64,000 nucleotides of DNA from Ammoniphilus sp. YIM 78166 (GCF_004522215.1 NZ_SDLR01000002.1:496001-560000); one strand, 5' to 3'; positions 42,195-51,165 are shown, counted from the stretch's first letter. A program made the numbers and translations. Notes: generated by a model not told the origin, from the letters alone.

Positions 42195-42713
42195 ATGAAG
42201 GATATGCAAGATCGTATTCAACAACTTCATGAAGCTCTGAACATGTTTCGAGCGATATCAGTTGTCAATAAGGATGACTGGGAAGCGGCTGCGAAGAAAC
42301 TCAATTTGGATTCAGCAGTTCAGCTTAATATTCTATGGATCGTGTACTGTTACGAAGGAGTTAGAGTGACTCAAATTGCAGACTGGACATTTTGGCATCC
42401 TTCATCTGTGGTTATTCATGTGAAGAAAATGATGGAGAAAGACCTTCTCACCATAGAAAAGAGCGACAAAGATGGTCGGGTGGTTAACGTCTATTTGACC
42501 AGCCTAGGGAAGAAGATTGTAGAGGACAGTAGAGTACAAGCCCTTGAGAACTTCCATTTCACTAAGGCCTTAGAGAGCTTCCGTGAAAGGTATGGTCCGA
42601 ATGTCATGAACTTATTCTTTGAATGCTTAACTTTTCTCGCCCAAGAATTGCATGGGGAAGAGAAGATTAAATGGATCAAAGAAAGCGAAGAAAAAGTCAG
42701 AGAGATCTCGTAA
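42195..42713 (+). CDS. MarR family transcriptional regulator (Hpr/ScoC-like)
   Basis: 172 residues. Winged HTH: RVTQIADWTFWHPSSVVIHVKKMMEKDL, then the wing SDKDGRVVNVYLTSLGK. The N- and C-terminal helices form the dimer interface. The arrangement resembles Hpr (ScoC), a regulator of protease and sporulation genes, but identity is not certain. Monocistronic. Confidence 0.75.
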   Translation: MKDMQDRIQQLHEALNMFRAISVVNKDDWEAAAKKLNLDSAVQLNILWIVYCYEGVRVTQIADWTFWHPSSVVIHVKKMMEKDLLTIEKSDKDGRVVNVYLTSLGKKIVEDSRVQALENFHFTKALESFRERYGPNVMNLFFECLTFLAQELHGEEKIKWIKESEEKVREIS

Positions 42714-42755
42714 TAAAAGAAGTCCTGTCTACCATCAAGCAGACAGGACTTCTTT
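42714..42755. terminator. Bidirectional terminator
   Basis: A 15-bp stem (AAAAGAAGTCCTGTC and complement) between convergent genes. Confidence 0.9.
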
Positions 42756-42759
42756 TATT

Positions 42760-43746
42760 TTATTTTGGCGCAACGGGATAGATGTTCAGCTGTTTTTCGA
42801 TCAGATGTCCATCGTCACTGCGGATCGTAACTAAAATACTATAGTTTTGATTGAGGCTGTGCTTATCTACTCGGAACATCATGGTTTCACTATGGGTAAC
42901 CGAACTGCTAACGGAAATTTGTTTCGGTACCTTTACATCCCAGTCTGCGGGAATTCCCTGATAATCGATGGCATACGTTACTTTGCGGTTGTAGTTATTG
43001 TGTATGGAGAGACCGTAAGTATAGGTTAGGTATTCTTCGGTGGGTATACCTTGGATTTTTTTGTCTATGGATACAGAAAAACCACTGCTTGAATAGATCG
43101 AGAAGCCTAGCAATCCCATGAGTGATACAACAATGATGAGTAGTACAAGCCCTGCACCTCTGAACATATTCTTAAATCCGCCAGGTCGAGAATCCTTATC
43201 GGAAAGAATCATCTGGAACATGCCGTAAGGGCAGGCGTTGCGGCAGAAGTTGCTTCTTAGCTTAAAGATCATAACGAAGAAAAAGAGAACCAGAAGGGCA
43301 TAAGCACCAAACGCCCAACTATTCCACTGCAAGCTGATAATCTCTTGGAAAAGGGTAATCGGATTAAAAAAATAAGCAACCATGCTAAAAGCAATAATAG
43401 GGGCAAATAGGACGGAAAGGAAGATATTAAGAAACTGACGCAGGGTGGGGCTAGATTTTAGTTTATCCGTTCCTGTTATTTTGGCAATATAGACAGAAAA
43501 TGTATTATGTGGACACATCCAACCGCAAAATTGCCTCCCAAACCATTTCGAAATGCCGACAAAGAAAAAGACGAGCAACAAGACAGAGAGAAGTAAAATA
43601 TAGGCTTCATTAAAGGAGAAGCTCTTGCGAAAAACATAAAATTGAAGTTGATTTAAGTCCATTCGAAAAAGATCAAGCAAAGGAACGATAAAAAATAATA
43701 GGAAGATGCCAACTTGAGTTAGAGGTCTTGTAGCTCCGACCTTCAT
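42760..43746 (-). CDS. Membrane iron-sulfur protein, CcoG/FixG-like, shortened
   Basis: 328 residues with about five TM segments. Two CxxxCP motifs, FCGWMCPHN and FCRNACPYG, match the polyferredoxin-type loops of CcoG/RdxA/NapH. The C-terminal part (about 220-328) is an Ig-like FixG C-terminal domain. The ferredoxin insert (two CxxCxxCxxxCP motifs) of standard CcoG is absent, so it is a minimal form. CcoG acts as a copper reductase in cytochrome cbb3 assembly. ATG 43746 is six bases after GAGGTG. Confidence 0.75.
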   Translation of the reverse strand: MKVGATRPLTQVGIFLLFFIVPLLDLFRMDLNQLQFYVFRKSFSFNEAYILLLSVLLLVFFFVGISKWFGRQFCGWMCPHNTFSVYIAKITGTDKLKSSPTLRQFLNIFLSVLFAPIIAFSMVAYFFNPITLFQEIISLQWNSWAFGAYALLVLFFFVMIFKLRSNFCRNACPYGMFQMILSDKDSRPGGFKNMFRGAGLVLLIIVVSLMGLLGFSIYSSSGFSVSIDKKIQGIPTEEYLTYTYGLSIHNNYNRKVTYAIDYQGIPADWDVKVPKQISVSSSVTHSETMMFRVDKHSLNQNYSILVTIRSDDGHLIEKQLNIYPVAPK

Positions 43747-43836
43747 GTGACTCACCTCAACTATTCGCTTTATTTACCGTCATTTTCTCATACCCTACTA
43801 GGTAAATAAAGTGAATACTTTGTGAAGAGAACGGAT

Positions 43837-43866
43837 GAAAAAAAGGTCCTTTTGGGAAAAGGACCT
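43837..43866 (-). terminator. Terminator after the decarboxylase gene
   Basis: A 10-bp stem (AGGTCCTTTT/AAAAGGACCT) is followed on the minus strand by a U-run. Confidence 0.85.
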
Positions 43867-43872
43867 CTTCTT

Positions 43873-45342
43873 CTACTTAATGGGATCATGTCTTTTTATA
43901 ACACGAATCATTTCAATATTCTCGTCTTCTGGACCTTGAACAGGCAGACCAACAGCAAGGTTTTGCTGAATATACTCGATATTTTCTTCCGTAATAATCT
44001 CACCAGGAAGAAAAATTGGAATTCCTGGAGGATAAATCATTAGAAATTCAGCAATTATTCTGCCTTGAGACTCTTTTAGCGGGATGATTTCTGTTTCGGA
44101 ATAGAAGGCATCTCTCGGACTAAGGGCAAGAGCGGGAATTCTTGGCAACGTAACTTTGACCGTTTCCACTCTTTGCTTAAGATAAAATTCATTAGATAAA
44201 TGCTTTAAAGCATGAATTAGAATGCCGATGGTTTCATCGGAGTCGCCAGGCGTGATGATACATAAGATGTTGTATAAATCGCTCATCTCAACCTCTATGC
44301 GATAATGTTCCCTTAGCCATTTTTCTACTTCGTATCCTGTAATCCCTAGCTCTTTTACATGGATAATAAGCTTAGTAGGATCCATGGCATACGTGGCAGG
44401 GCCACCGAGGATCTCTGAACCAACGCAATAAATACCTGGAATCTGGTTGAGCTCCCTACGTGTAATTTCGGCCAATTTGATTGCTTCTTCTGCCATGTCT
44501 CTTCCGTATATCGCAAGTTGTTTACGAGCGGTATCGAGGGAAGCCAACAAAATATAGCTCGTCGAGGTTGTAGTAAGCATACTAATCACGGACTTTACAC
44601 GATTGGCGGATACTAATCCTTCCTTCACATTTAATACCGAGGTTTGGGTTAGTGAGCCCCCCAATTTGTGGACGCTTGTCGCCGCCATATCTGCACCGGC
44701 CTGCATGGCTGAGATCGGCAAGTTTTCATGGAAGTGGATGTGAACTCCATGTGCTTCATCGACAAGTACAGGAATTTCAAAGCTATGGGCTAGTTCTACA
44801 ATTTCAGCCAAATTTGCAGAAATACCGAAATATGTAGGATTAATAACAAGGATGGCCTTAGCCTCTGGGTGGTGTTCTAGGGCTTTACGTACAGAATCAG
44901 TTGTGACTCCATGGGAAATACCGAGTTTTTCATCCATTACAGGATGTACGAAAATAGGGATCGCGCCCGAGAAAATAATAGCGGACATAACCGACTTATG
45001 AACATTCCGAGGAACAATAATCTTCTCCCCGGGGCCACATACAGCCATAATCATGGTCATAATGGCTCCACTGGTTCCTTGAACTGAGAAAAACGTGTAG
45101 TCTGCACCGAATGCTTCTGCCGCGAGTTTCTCCGCCTCTAGGATCATCCCTTTGGGATGGTGCAAGTCATCTAGAGGACCTATGTTAATCAGATCAATAG
45201 ACAAAGCGTTTTTACCAATGAATTCCCTGAATTCAGGGTTCATTCCTTGACCCTTTTTATGACCTGGGATATGGAATTGAATGGGGTCTCGCTTGCTGTG
45301 CTCAACTAAGCCAGTAAATAGCGGAGTTACATTTTGATCCAT
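43873..45342 (-). CDS. Orn/Lys/Arg decarboxylase (SpeA/YaaO-like)
   Basis: 489 residues, the size of the short Gram-positive group-III decarboxylases. The PLP lysine lies in SVHKLGGSLTQTS, with DEAHGVHIHF and the N-terminal HIPGHKKGQG motif. B. subtilis SpeA of this type is an arginine decarboxylase giving agmatine for spermidine synthesis; lysine is the other possible substrate. ATG 45342 after GGAGGGG. Confidence 0.87.
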   Translation of the reverse strand: MDQNVTPLFTGLVEHSKRDPIQFHIPGHKKGQGMNPEFREFIGKNALSIDLINIGPLDDLHHPKGMILEAEKLAAEAFGADYTFFSVQGTSGAIMTMIMAVCGPGEKIIVPRNVHKSVMSAIIFSGAIPIFVHPVMDEKLGISHGVTTDSVRKALEHHPEAKAILVINPTYFGISANLAEIVELAHSFEIPVLVDEAHGVHIHFHENLPISAMQAGADMAATSVHKLGGSLTQTSVLNVKEGLVSANRVKSVISMLTTTSTSYILLASLDTARKQLAIYGRDMAEEAIKLAEITRRELNQIPGIYCVGSEILGGPATYAMDPTKLIIHVKELGITGYEVEKWLREHYRIEVEMSDLYNILCIITPGDSDETIGILIHALKHLSNEFYLKQRVETVKVTLPRIPALALSPRDAFYSETEIIPLKESQGRIIAEFLMIYPPGIPIFLPGEIITEENIEYIQQNLAVGLPVQGPEDENIEMIRVIKRHDPIK

Positions 45343-45384
45343 AATTATCCCCTCCCATCCATGATAAAAATTGCAACAAAATTG

Positions 45385-45412
45385 AGTATATCAAAATCGA
45401 GTCGATTTTCAA
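45385..45412 (-). promoter_or_regulatory. Sigma-A promoter of the decarboxylase gene
   Basis: On the minus strand TTGAAA, 16 bases, TATACT; about 35 bases upstream of the start codon. Confidence 0.6.
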
Positions 45413-45458
45413 CAATATTTTTCTTTTAGGGTTTGCATAAAAACAAACGTTCATTACA

Positions 45459-45489
45459 TAAAAATCCCTCCACATTTTGGGTGGAGGGA
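45459..45489 (-). terminator. Terminator after yktB
   Basis: A 9-bp stem (TCCCTCCAC/GTGGAGGGA) is followed by UUUUUAUG on the minus strand. Confidence 0.85.
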
Positions 45490-45493
45490 AAGG

Positions 45494-46120
45494 CTACGCT
45501 AAAGATAGCTTGTAAAGAGGCATTAGCGTTTCAAAAGTTTGTTTGGCGTATTGAAGGAAGGCAGCTCCATCATCAAGCAAGGGATCTGTGGCTGATAGAT
45601 GCTTCCCGACCAAGAGCTCCGCTTTTTTCACGTCCCGGAAGCGTTCAACGGCCTGCGTAAACTCTGAGATATTCAGCCCTTCCATCGGGATAGAGTTCTT
45701 TTGGGTATGGTCTAGAGATAGGACATAGTCTTTCGGGATGGTTTGGTAAACCGTGTCAATTTGTTGTAGGAATTGTTCTGCAATATGGGTCTTGTTAGGG
45801 ACTTCGTAAATATAAGCCAGCCAAAGGAAAACATGATCGTCGAAAAGGCCCACCTGAAAATGAGGGTGTTTCTTATATCCTCTTTTGTCGTGACAAATGG
45901 CTAGCCAAGTGTCTTTTGGGGGGTTGACGGTACGTCTGGCATGTTTAGCAATGTGAAGATGCATCTCGTTTCCTGCCATTAGGGCAAGATCATCAGACAG
46001 GAAGGACCCTATTTCTTGAAATTTTGGCTGGATGCGTTCTTTAATGGCTTCCATTCTTTCATCCAGTCCAGATATAGAAAAAACGTTAAAATCATGAGGG
46101 GTAAAACCGGAAAACGTCAT
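45494..46120 (-). CDS. YktB/DUF1054 family protein
   Basis: 208 residues beginning MTFSGFTPHDFNVFSI; internal HIAKHARRTVNPPKDTW and GYKKHPHFQVGLFDDHVFLW are typical of DUF1054 (YktB). Structures of the family are known but not the function. I chose ATG 46120; the upstream continuation of the frame is AT-rich and hydrophobic and is probably not translated. Confidence 0.85.
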   Translation of the reverse strand: MTFSGFTPHDFNVFSISGLDERMEAIKERIQPKFQEIGSFLSDDLALMAGNEMHLHIAKHARRTVNPPKDTWLAICHDKRGYKKHPHFQVGLFDDHVFLWLAYIYEVPNKTHIAEQFLQQIDTVYQTIPKDYVLSLDHTQKNSIPMEGLNISEFTQAVERFRDVKKAELLVGKHLSATDPLLDDGAAFLQYAKQTFETLMPLYKLSLA

Positions 46121-46265
46121 TTTTTCTAGAACCTCCGTAACTATCATTAGGGATATCATAACTATATCATAGACGACATATAAATTTAAAACAAAGAAAG
46201 AACAGAGAAAGAGCTTACAGGCACAAAATGGAACATTTTTCAGCATGGTTTACGTAAAAAATGTC

Positions 46266-46294
46266 TTGATTTTATTGTTTATTCATAATATTAT
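46266..46294 (+). promoter_or_regulatory. Sigma-A promoter
   Basis: TTGATT, 17 bases, TATTAT, about 45 bases before the gene at 46340. Confidence 0.6.
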
Positions 46295-46339
46295 TAAGGT
46301 AAATAAACTGAAAATTTAGAAACTACGGAGGAGCTATCT

Positions 46340-46939
46340 ATGGAAACTTATGAGGTTATGGAATACACGAATATTACCTTGCAGTTTGAGCGGGTTCAGA
46401 TCGAACGTCTCATTGAGGCTTTTGTAGAAGCTGGACTCCCGATATCTTGGAAAGAAACCAAAAGGTACTTCACCCTTTCCGTACAGACAACTTGGACTAC
46501 CCAGAGACTCACTTTTGATAAATATGGAAATCGATTCAAACTTAAAAATAAAAGCTACAACATAAAAGATCAGAAATTTGCTAAGATTCTTCAGCATTTT
46601 ATCCTAGAAGTAAGAGGTCATGCGATTCTGAAACTTCTTTCAAACGAACAGCTTGTCGTGCAGAATATCCGCTATGGTGAGCCTATCCGAATTATCGAGA
46701 TCAAAGGTCCGAATAAAAAAATTCTGTTTGAGAAGGAGTGTATCGTAACGATGGAACAAGTAATCGAGGCCATTCAACGCAAGGATGCAGAAGAGCGTAT
46801 TCCAGTACTCAAGATGGAGCTTGATTATGAATTGTCTAGATTATTTGAAGCGATGGAGAAGGGAGACGTAAATCAAATAGAAAGCAGCAAGCAAGAACTG
46901 GAGAAGTTGAGAGTAGAGATGCTTCTGTTAGAAATATAA
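46340..46939 (+). CDS. Hypothetical protein, 199 residues
   Basis: ATG 46340 follows GGAGGAG. Soluble; strand-rich N-terminal two thirds (YFTLSVQTTWTTQRLTFD, FKLKNKSYNIKD) and a helical, coiled-coil-like C-terminus (about 150-199). The family is not recognised. Own promoter and terminator. Confidence 0.7.
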   Translation: METYEVMEYTNITLQFERVQIERLIEAFVEAGLPISWKETKRYFTLSVQTTWTTQRLTFDKYGNRFKLKNKSYNIKDQKFAKILQHFILEVRGHAILKLLSNEQLVVQNIRYGEPIRIIEIKGPNKKILFEKECIVTMEQVIEAIQRKDAEERIPVLKMELDYELSRLFEAMEKGDVNQIESSKQELEKLRVEMLLLEI

Positions 46940-46947
46940 GCACGCCA

Positions 46948-46975
46948 AAAAGAGGAGCCTTAAGGCTCCTCTTTT
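46948..46975 (+). terminator. Terminator
   Basis: A 12-bp stem (AAAAGAGGAGCC and complement, loop TTAA) ends in TTTT. Confidence 0.85.
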
Positions 46976-47090
46976 CATTCCAGGATAATTCTTGTATTAT
47001 AGGTAGGTATCTTTCCAGTCTATAGAGTGAATTTGTCGAGGCACATCGTACAGACTAGGAACAAGATGGTTTGAGGAAGGATGAATCAGC

Positions 47091-47591
47091 TTGAACACCT
47101 GGAATGAATCACAACTATTATGGGTTACTGTTGTTTTTTTGACTTTACTTGTATTTTCTTCCTTAATAGGACTGATTCTCACATCGATTCAAGTTCGTAG
47201 GTTGCGTAAACAATTCAATCAGTTGATGAGAGGCACAAGCGAGGAAAACTTAGAACAACTACTTGAAAAGCTGATTATCCAACTCCAAGGGGTCGAATTG
47301 GAACATCAGATTCAGCAGCAAGAGATCAACCGCATGACGGAATCCCTGCAGAGGAAAAAGGGTAATGTTGGAATCGTAAGGTTTAACGCATTTCACAATG
47401 AGGGCAGCGATCTCAGCTTTTCCATTGCCGTTATGGATGAACTTAGCGATGGATTTGTGCTGACAAGCATATACGGACGAGAAGAATCACGGGTCTACGC
47501 GAAACCGCTACATGGTGCTCAGTCGGTCTACCATCTTACGGAGGAAGAAATAGAGGCCATAAATAAAGCCCAAGGTAGGGAAGAGAAATAA
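47091..47591 (+). CDS. DUF4446 family membrane protein
   Basis: 166 residues. One TM segment (about 10-32) is followed by a coiled coil (about 35-85) and a C-terminal domain with KGNVGIVRFNAFHNEGSDLS and SFSIAVMD, DGFVLTSIYGREESRVYAK, the hallmarks of DUF4446. The function is unknown. TTG 47091 follows AGGAAGGA. Terminator directly after. Confidence 0.8.
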   Translation: MNTWNESQLLWVTVVFLTLLVFSSLIGLILTSIQVRRLRKQFNQLMRGTSEENLEQLLEKLIIQLQGVELEHQIQQQEINRMTESLQRKKGNVGIVRFNAFHNEGSDLSFSIAVMDELSDGFVLTSIYGREESRVYAKPLHGAQSVYHLTEEEIEAINKAQGREEK

Positions 47592-47618
47592 AGTCCTTGT
47601 TTAAAGGACTTTTTTTGT
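47591..47618 (+). terminator. Terminator
   Basis: A 9-bp stem (AAAGTCCTT/AAGGACTTT) is followed by T residues. Confidence 0.75.
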
Positions 47619-47713
47619 TTGCAAAAGAATAACATGGCTAAAATGGGCTCAAAAAATATTGACACAATCTTCTGAATATGATAACCTAAAAAACAAAGTG
47701 GAGTTGAATCGGC

Positions 47714-48484
47714 ATGTTTGTATTTGACATCGATGGCACATTGTTGAATAGCAGGGAGCAGATTCTCCCCAAAACTCTTCTTTCCCTGCAGAAGCTTCAT
47801 GCCGAGGGACATCCGATTGCACTCTGTACGGGAAGGACATGGGCGTGTACCAAACCCGTCATGAAGAAGGTGTCTCCTTGGATCGATTATGTGATCTGTG
47901 GGAATGGCTCACACATTCGGACCCGACAAGGCGAGATTCTATATGATAATAACTTGCCTCCTCATTTTATTCGCCGGTTTATTGAACTTGTGATGGGATT
48001 AGCTGACTTCTTGATTGCAACCAATCATATGGTCATCAGCACATCTTATCATACTCCGTATAACGATGTGGAGCACTGTATGCATTTGTTTGACCAGACC
48101 CGCTTCCATGAAAAGATTCATGCAAAAAACTTACTTGCCTTTAATATTGAGAAGATAAGCACCCGCAGAAGAGAGTCGATCCGTCGTGAATTGGATAGCA
48201 TAGATCCAAGAATACGGCTCAGCCCACTCCCTCATATGTGGGAAGTCTTGTCAGGGGTCGATAACAAGGCTACTGCCCTTACACGTTTGAGTGAATCTAT
48301 TGGCATTCCGCTTTCAGAGTTCACAGCCTTTGGTGATAATTATAATGACATTGACATGTTTAAGGTTGTTGGTAAGGCCATTGCGATGGGAAATTCCCCT
48401 GATGAGGTAAAGAGCTATGCCCATCATGTAATAGGCTCCAACAATGAGGATGGAATATATCACTTCCTGGAGAGGCCTCAATAA
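47714..48484 (+). CDS. HAD superfamily hydrolase, Cof type
   Basis: 256 residues. HAD motif I MFVFDIDGTLLNS, motif II CTGR, and motif III/IV GDNYNDIDMFKVVG, with a type-II cap between. Cof-type phosphatases act on sugar phosphates or FMN; the substrate is unknown here. A TTGACA box lies about 50 bases upstream of the start codon. Confidence 0.88.
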   Translation: MFVFDIDGTLLNSREQILPKTLLSLQKLHAEGHPIALCTGRTWACTKPVMKKVSPWIDYVICGNGSHIRTRQGEILYDNNLPPHFIRRFIELVMGLADFLIATNHMVISTSYHTPYNDVEHCMHLFDQTRFHEKIHAKNLLAFNIEKISTRRRESIRRELDSIDPRIRLSPLPHMWEVLSGVDNKATALTRLSESIGIPLSEFTAFGDNYNDIDMFKVVGKAIAMGNSPDEVKSYAHHVIGSNNEDGIYHFLERPQ

Positions 48485-48539
48485 AAATTGGATAAAAGTA
48501 CAACGGTGATTCTTAAGAAATCTGTGTTACAATACATGT

Positions 48540-48623
48540 AGGCTTATATTTCGATCCAAACCCTCTGGGACAACTCGTGTGTTTCAGATGTATCCTGACT
48601 AGTCCTTAGGGGCTAGTTTTTTT
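48540..48623 (+). ncRNA. Candidate small RNA, about 80 nt
   Basis: An extended -10 (TGTTACAAT, 48525-48533) precedes about 60 bases without a start codon in good context, then a terminator stem (48598-48605 with 48610-48617, loop TTAG) and seven or more T residues. No recognisable -35 box. The upstream HAD gene could also read into this terminator, so an independent RNA is not certain. Confidence 0.35.
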
Positions 48624-48694
48624 CCGTATTTTCATGCTCAAAGCTTGTTCTATACAAGCAGAAAAGGTAAAGTAATAGTTGTGAGGTGAAACAA

Positions 48695-48967
48695 ATGGAC
48701 TGGATAAGAATGATGATGGATACATATCCCTATTATATTATTCTCATACTTGCTGCTTTCGTATATGAACTCGGATTTGCTCGGAAACTTCCCATCCTCA
48801 AAAAGATATTTATTTATATTCTTTTGGCTGTGGGGTGTGTCCCATTGACTATCCTTAAGGCACTGGGCTTGCCCATGATTGAAGCGATGCTTGTTGCTGC
48901 AGGGTTGCTGCTTTTTGTTCGATTTCGTCGCCCTACGGACACGAGAGAAAATGAAGGGATGAGGTAG
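48695..48967 (+). CDS. YlaH-like small membrane protein
   Basis: 90 residues with two or three hydrophobic segments and the internal sequence YELGFARKLPILKKIFIY. Its place beside YlaJ- and YlaK-like genes supports YlaH. Function unknown. ATG 48695 is six bases after GAGGTG. The next gene starts immediately after its stop. Confidence 0.75.
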   Translation: MDWIRMMMDTYPYYIILILAAFVYELGFARKLPILKKIFIYILLAVGCVPLTILKALGLPMIEAMLVAAGLLLFVRFRRPTDTRENEGMR

Positions 48968-49246
48968 ATGAGTCTTTACGATACTTTATTCAATTGGCTA
49001 CAATTATGGCTTGTGGCAGAAGCTAGAGCAGAGGATGAAGCGGCAAAGGATTCAATGGAACATGTAACCCAAATGCTAAAAGAGGTTTTTGATGCTGAAG
49101 TTAAAGAGGTCAAGCGGCAAGCCGATCAGTATTTGGTTACATATAGGAAAGAGGGTATAGAGGCAACGGAAGTGTTTCGAAAAGAAACCGCAGAGACCTT
49201 GCTTGTCTTCATTAACGAAAATCCTGAACGATATGATTTTAAGTAA
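48968..49246 (+). CDS. Hypothetical protein, 92 residues, helical
   Basis: ATG 48968 directly follows the ylaH stop, with GATGAGG as RBS, so it is translationally coupled. Acidic helical protein (AEARAEDEAAKDSMEHV, EVKEVKRQADQYLVTYRK). Family not recognised; it occupies the ylaI position but lacks the cysteines of YlaI. Confidence 0.7.
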   Translation: MSLYDTLFNWLQLWLVAEARAEDEAAKDSMEHVTQMLKEVFDAEVKEVKRQADQYLVTYRKEGIEATEVFRKETAETLLVFINENPERYDFK

Positions 49247-49348
49247 GAATTCTATTCGCATTTCAGGAGAAAAGATATTATAATGTAGCTATTGATTTAA
49301 AAAGAATCTAAAATAGAGACGTTGAGTTAGGAAAAGGAGTGAACGGTA

Positions 49349-49693
49349 ATGGGTAAAACATCGAGAGCGTTGCTCAGTTTATTGGCGGGCGGACTCGTTC
49401 TTAGTTTAGGGTTGGCTTTCTCCGGTATAGGCGTTCAAAAAGAAAGCGAACAAGCTGAAGTAGCAGCACCTACGGCGGAAGAGATTCAAGCACTAGTTCA
49501 ATCTGCATGTACTTCCTGCCATGGGGCAGACGTTAAGGGCGGAGCGGCGGCACCTAGTCTACATAATCTTGACCAAAAGTATGATCAAGCTGAAATTGCA
49601 GACATTCTTCGCAACGGTAAAGGCGGCATGCCTAAAGGATTGGTTCCTGGAAACGAAGACTATGTTGCAGAATATCTATTAACACTACAATAA
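49349..49693 (+). CDS. Membrane-anchored small cytochrome c
   Basis: 114 residues. An N-terminal hydrophobic segment (about 7-27) without a lipobox Cys indicates a TM anchor as in cytochrome c550. The heme site is CTSCH and the likely axial Met is in GKGGMPKG. It carries electrons on the outer face of the membrane and is a likely client of the CcdA/ResA system at the window start. Confidence 0.87.
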   Translation: MGKTSRALLSLLAGGLVLSLGLAFSGIGVQKESEQAEVAAPTAEEIQALVQSACTSCHGADVKGGAAAPSLHNLDQKYDQAEIADILRNGKGGMPKGLVPGNEDYVAEYLLTLQ

Positions 49694-49698
49694 AAAAC

Positions 49699-49729
49699 AA
49701 AGGCTGTTTACCCAGGGTAGACAGCCTTT
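49699..49729. terminator. Bidirectional terminator
   Basis: Stem AAAGGCTGT/ACAGCCTTT with inner TACCC/GGGTA between convergent genes. Confidence 0.85.
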
Positions 49730-49735
49730 ATTTAT

Positions 49736-49975
49736 TTATTTGCCTTTTGCTGCTTCGACTTCTTTCATGATTTCTTCGGGATTAAAGCCTTGAATGGGCT
49801 TATCGTTTACTATGGTTACCGGTACTCCAAGAAACCCCATGTTCTTTACATCTTCCCAATAAGCAGGTGTTGTCGTGCAATTTCGTACTTCGAACTCAAT
49901 TTGATAATCACGCAGGAACATTTTTAGTACGTTGCATTCAGGGCAATGACTTGTCGCATAAACGATGGCTTTCAT
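49736..49975 (-). CDS. Glutaredoxin-like protein (NrdH/YruB type)
   Basis: 79 residues. Active site CPEC (Cys11/Cys14), VPVTIVND cis-Pro loop and GFNPEE end. Small glutaredoxin-like proteins of this type reduce ribonucleotide reductase or unknown disulfides. With a redox-active thiol pair it could also be a reductant for the Sec-peroxiredoxin, but nothing in the sequence shows this. Confidence 0.85.
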   Translation of the reverse strand: MKAIVYATSHCPECNVLKMFLRDYQIEFEVRNCTTTPAYWEDVKNMGFLGVPVTIVNDKPIQGFNPEEIMKEVEAAKGK

Positions 49976-50106
49976 GAGATTGATTCTCTCCTTTAGATGG
50001 GTTCATTTGCTCGCCTTTATTGATAGTATACCAAAATGGATTGATGATTGGCAGTGATTGGGTATACAATAATAGAGGCACATATATTGGCTAAGGAGGT
50101 TTGTGC

Positions 50107-50562
50107 ATGGCAGAAATAGTAGCTCATTCCTTAAATGAACAATTGCTACCGTTGCTCAGAACAGAAAGATTCGTGCTGTTGAATACGGTGGATAAAGAAA
50201 CGGGGGCTCCTAATATGAGCGCCATTTCTTGGATTCATGCTCCTAGCGAATCCTGTATTTTTTTCGCTGTCGATAATCGTTCACGCATCGTGGAGAATAT
50301 TAAGAATAACGTATTGGTAACTCTTACGCTCATCGGCGCAGGCTCTGTTTATGCGATTGCGGGTCACGCTACCATAGTAGACGAAAACATGACAGGTGTA
50401 CCGTTAAAACTAGCCAAGGTACGGATGGATATAAGGGAGGTTCGGGATGTCATGTTTTATGGTTCCAGAATCTCAGTTGAACCCCAGTACGAGAAGACGT
50501 ATGACAAAAAAGCGGCAGAGAAATTAGACAGCCAGGTCATGACAGCTTTAAAGAACAACTAA
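50107..50562 (+). CDS. Pyridoxamine 5'-phosphate oxidase-like FMN-binding protein
   Basis: 151 residues forming a split-barrel domain: RFVLLNTVDKETGAPNMS, FFAVDNRSRIVENIKNN, VTLTLIGAGSVYAIAGHATI. This fold binds FMN or related cofactors; the substrate is unknown. ATG 50107 is six bases after AAGGAGGT. Lies in the yla-like block. Confidence 0.8.
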   Translation: MAEIVAHSLNEQLLPLLRTERFVLLNTVDKETGAPNMSAISWIHAPSESCIFFAVDNRSRIVENIKNNVLVTLTLIGAGSVYAIAGHATIVDENMTGVPLKLAKVRMDIREVRDVMFYGSRISVEPQYEKTYDKKAAEKLDSQVMTALKNN

Positions 50563-50577
50563 AGATAAAGAATGCTT

Positions 50578-50608
50578 AAAAAGGTTCCCTATCAAAAGGG
50601 AACCTTTT
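50578..50608. terminator. Bidirectional terminator
   Basis: The 11-bp stem AAAAGGTTCCC and complement lies between convergent genes. Confidence 0.85.
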
Positions 50609-50610
50609 CA

Positions 50611-51165
50611 TTATCTTGCTACTCTTCCGCCTTCGGTTATTTTGGGGTCCGTGCCGCTTTCTGGTGTAGCTTTTGGCAGTTGAGGCATGAAACGTCCTAC
50701 GATATCCGCAAGTTCTTCGGCAAAGCCAGCGACTGGCCTACCCTTTCGAATATCTTGGTTCATTTCTCGTATACGTTGAACTACGTCAGGATCGGCCACA
50801 ACAATGGCTGCAGCGCCATAAGGATCTTTGCGAAGGGCTTCGGCTACCGTATATTTGATGGTTCCTACTCTAGGGCGGTCCAAGTCTGCTTTCACATCAA
50901 TGCCTACTATGGCAGTGTTTCCGAAAACAATAACGGTTGCATCATTTACATTGGCCACGCCCGCCGCTAATTCCGCGAGACGCTTGGCAATGGCCTGATG
51001 GTCCCGTTCTTGGTCCGTTTTCTGTGAAGCGGTTTGCGGAACTCTTTGCGTGTGTTGAACCTGTGTATCCTGTTGGCGAGCAGGTTGTTCCTGTCCCATG
51101 TTGCCCATCCGGCATCCGGATAATGCCAAGGTCAACACCATAAAGGTGATTATCCTTTTGTTCAT
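50611..51165 (-). CDS. ylaJ: YhcN/YlaJ family sporulation lipoprotein
   Basis: 184 residues. Lipobox LALSGC, a Gln-rich linker, then the YhcN/YlaJ domain: KRLAELAAGVANVNDATVIV, NTAIVGIDVKADLD, VAEALRKDPYGAAAIVVADP and ADVVQRIREM-like region. Members are spore membrane lipoproteins affecting germination or outgrowth. The neighbouring phoH/ylaK gene, divergent, repeats the Bacillus ylaJ-ylaK order. Confidence 0.87.
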   Translation of the reverse strand: MNKRIITFMVLTLALSGCRMGNMGQEQPARQQDTQVQHTQRVPQTASQKTDQERDHQAIAKRLAELAAGVANVNDATVIVFGNTAIVGIDVKADLDRPRVGTIKYTVAEALRKDPYGAAAIVVADPDVVQRIREMNQDIRKGRPVAGFAEELADIVGRFMPQLPKATPESGTDPKITEGGRVAR

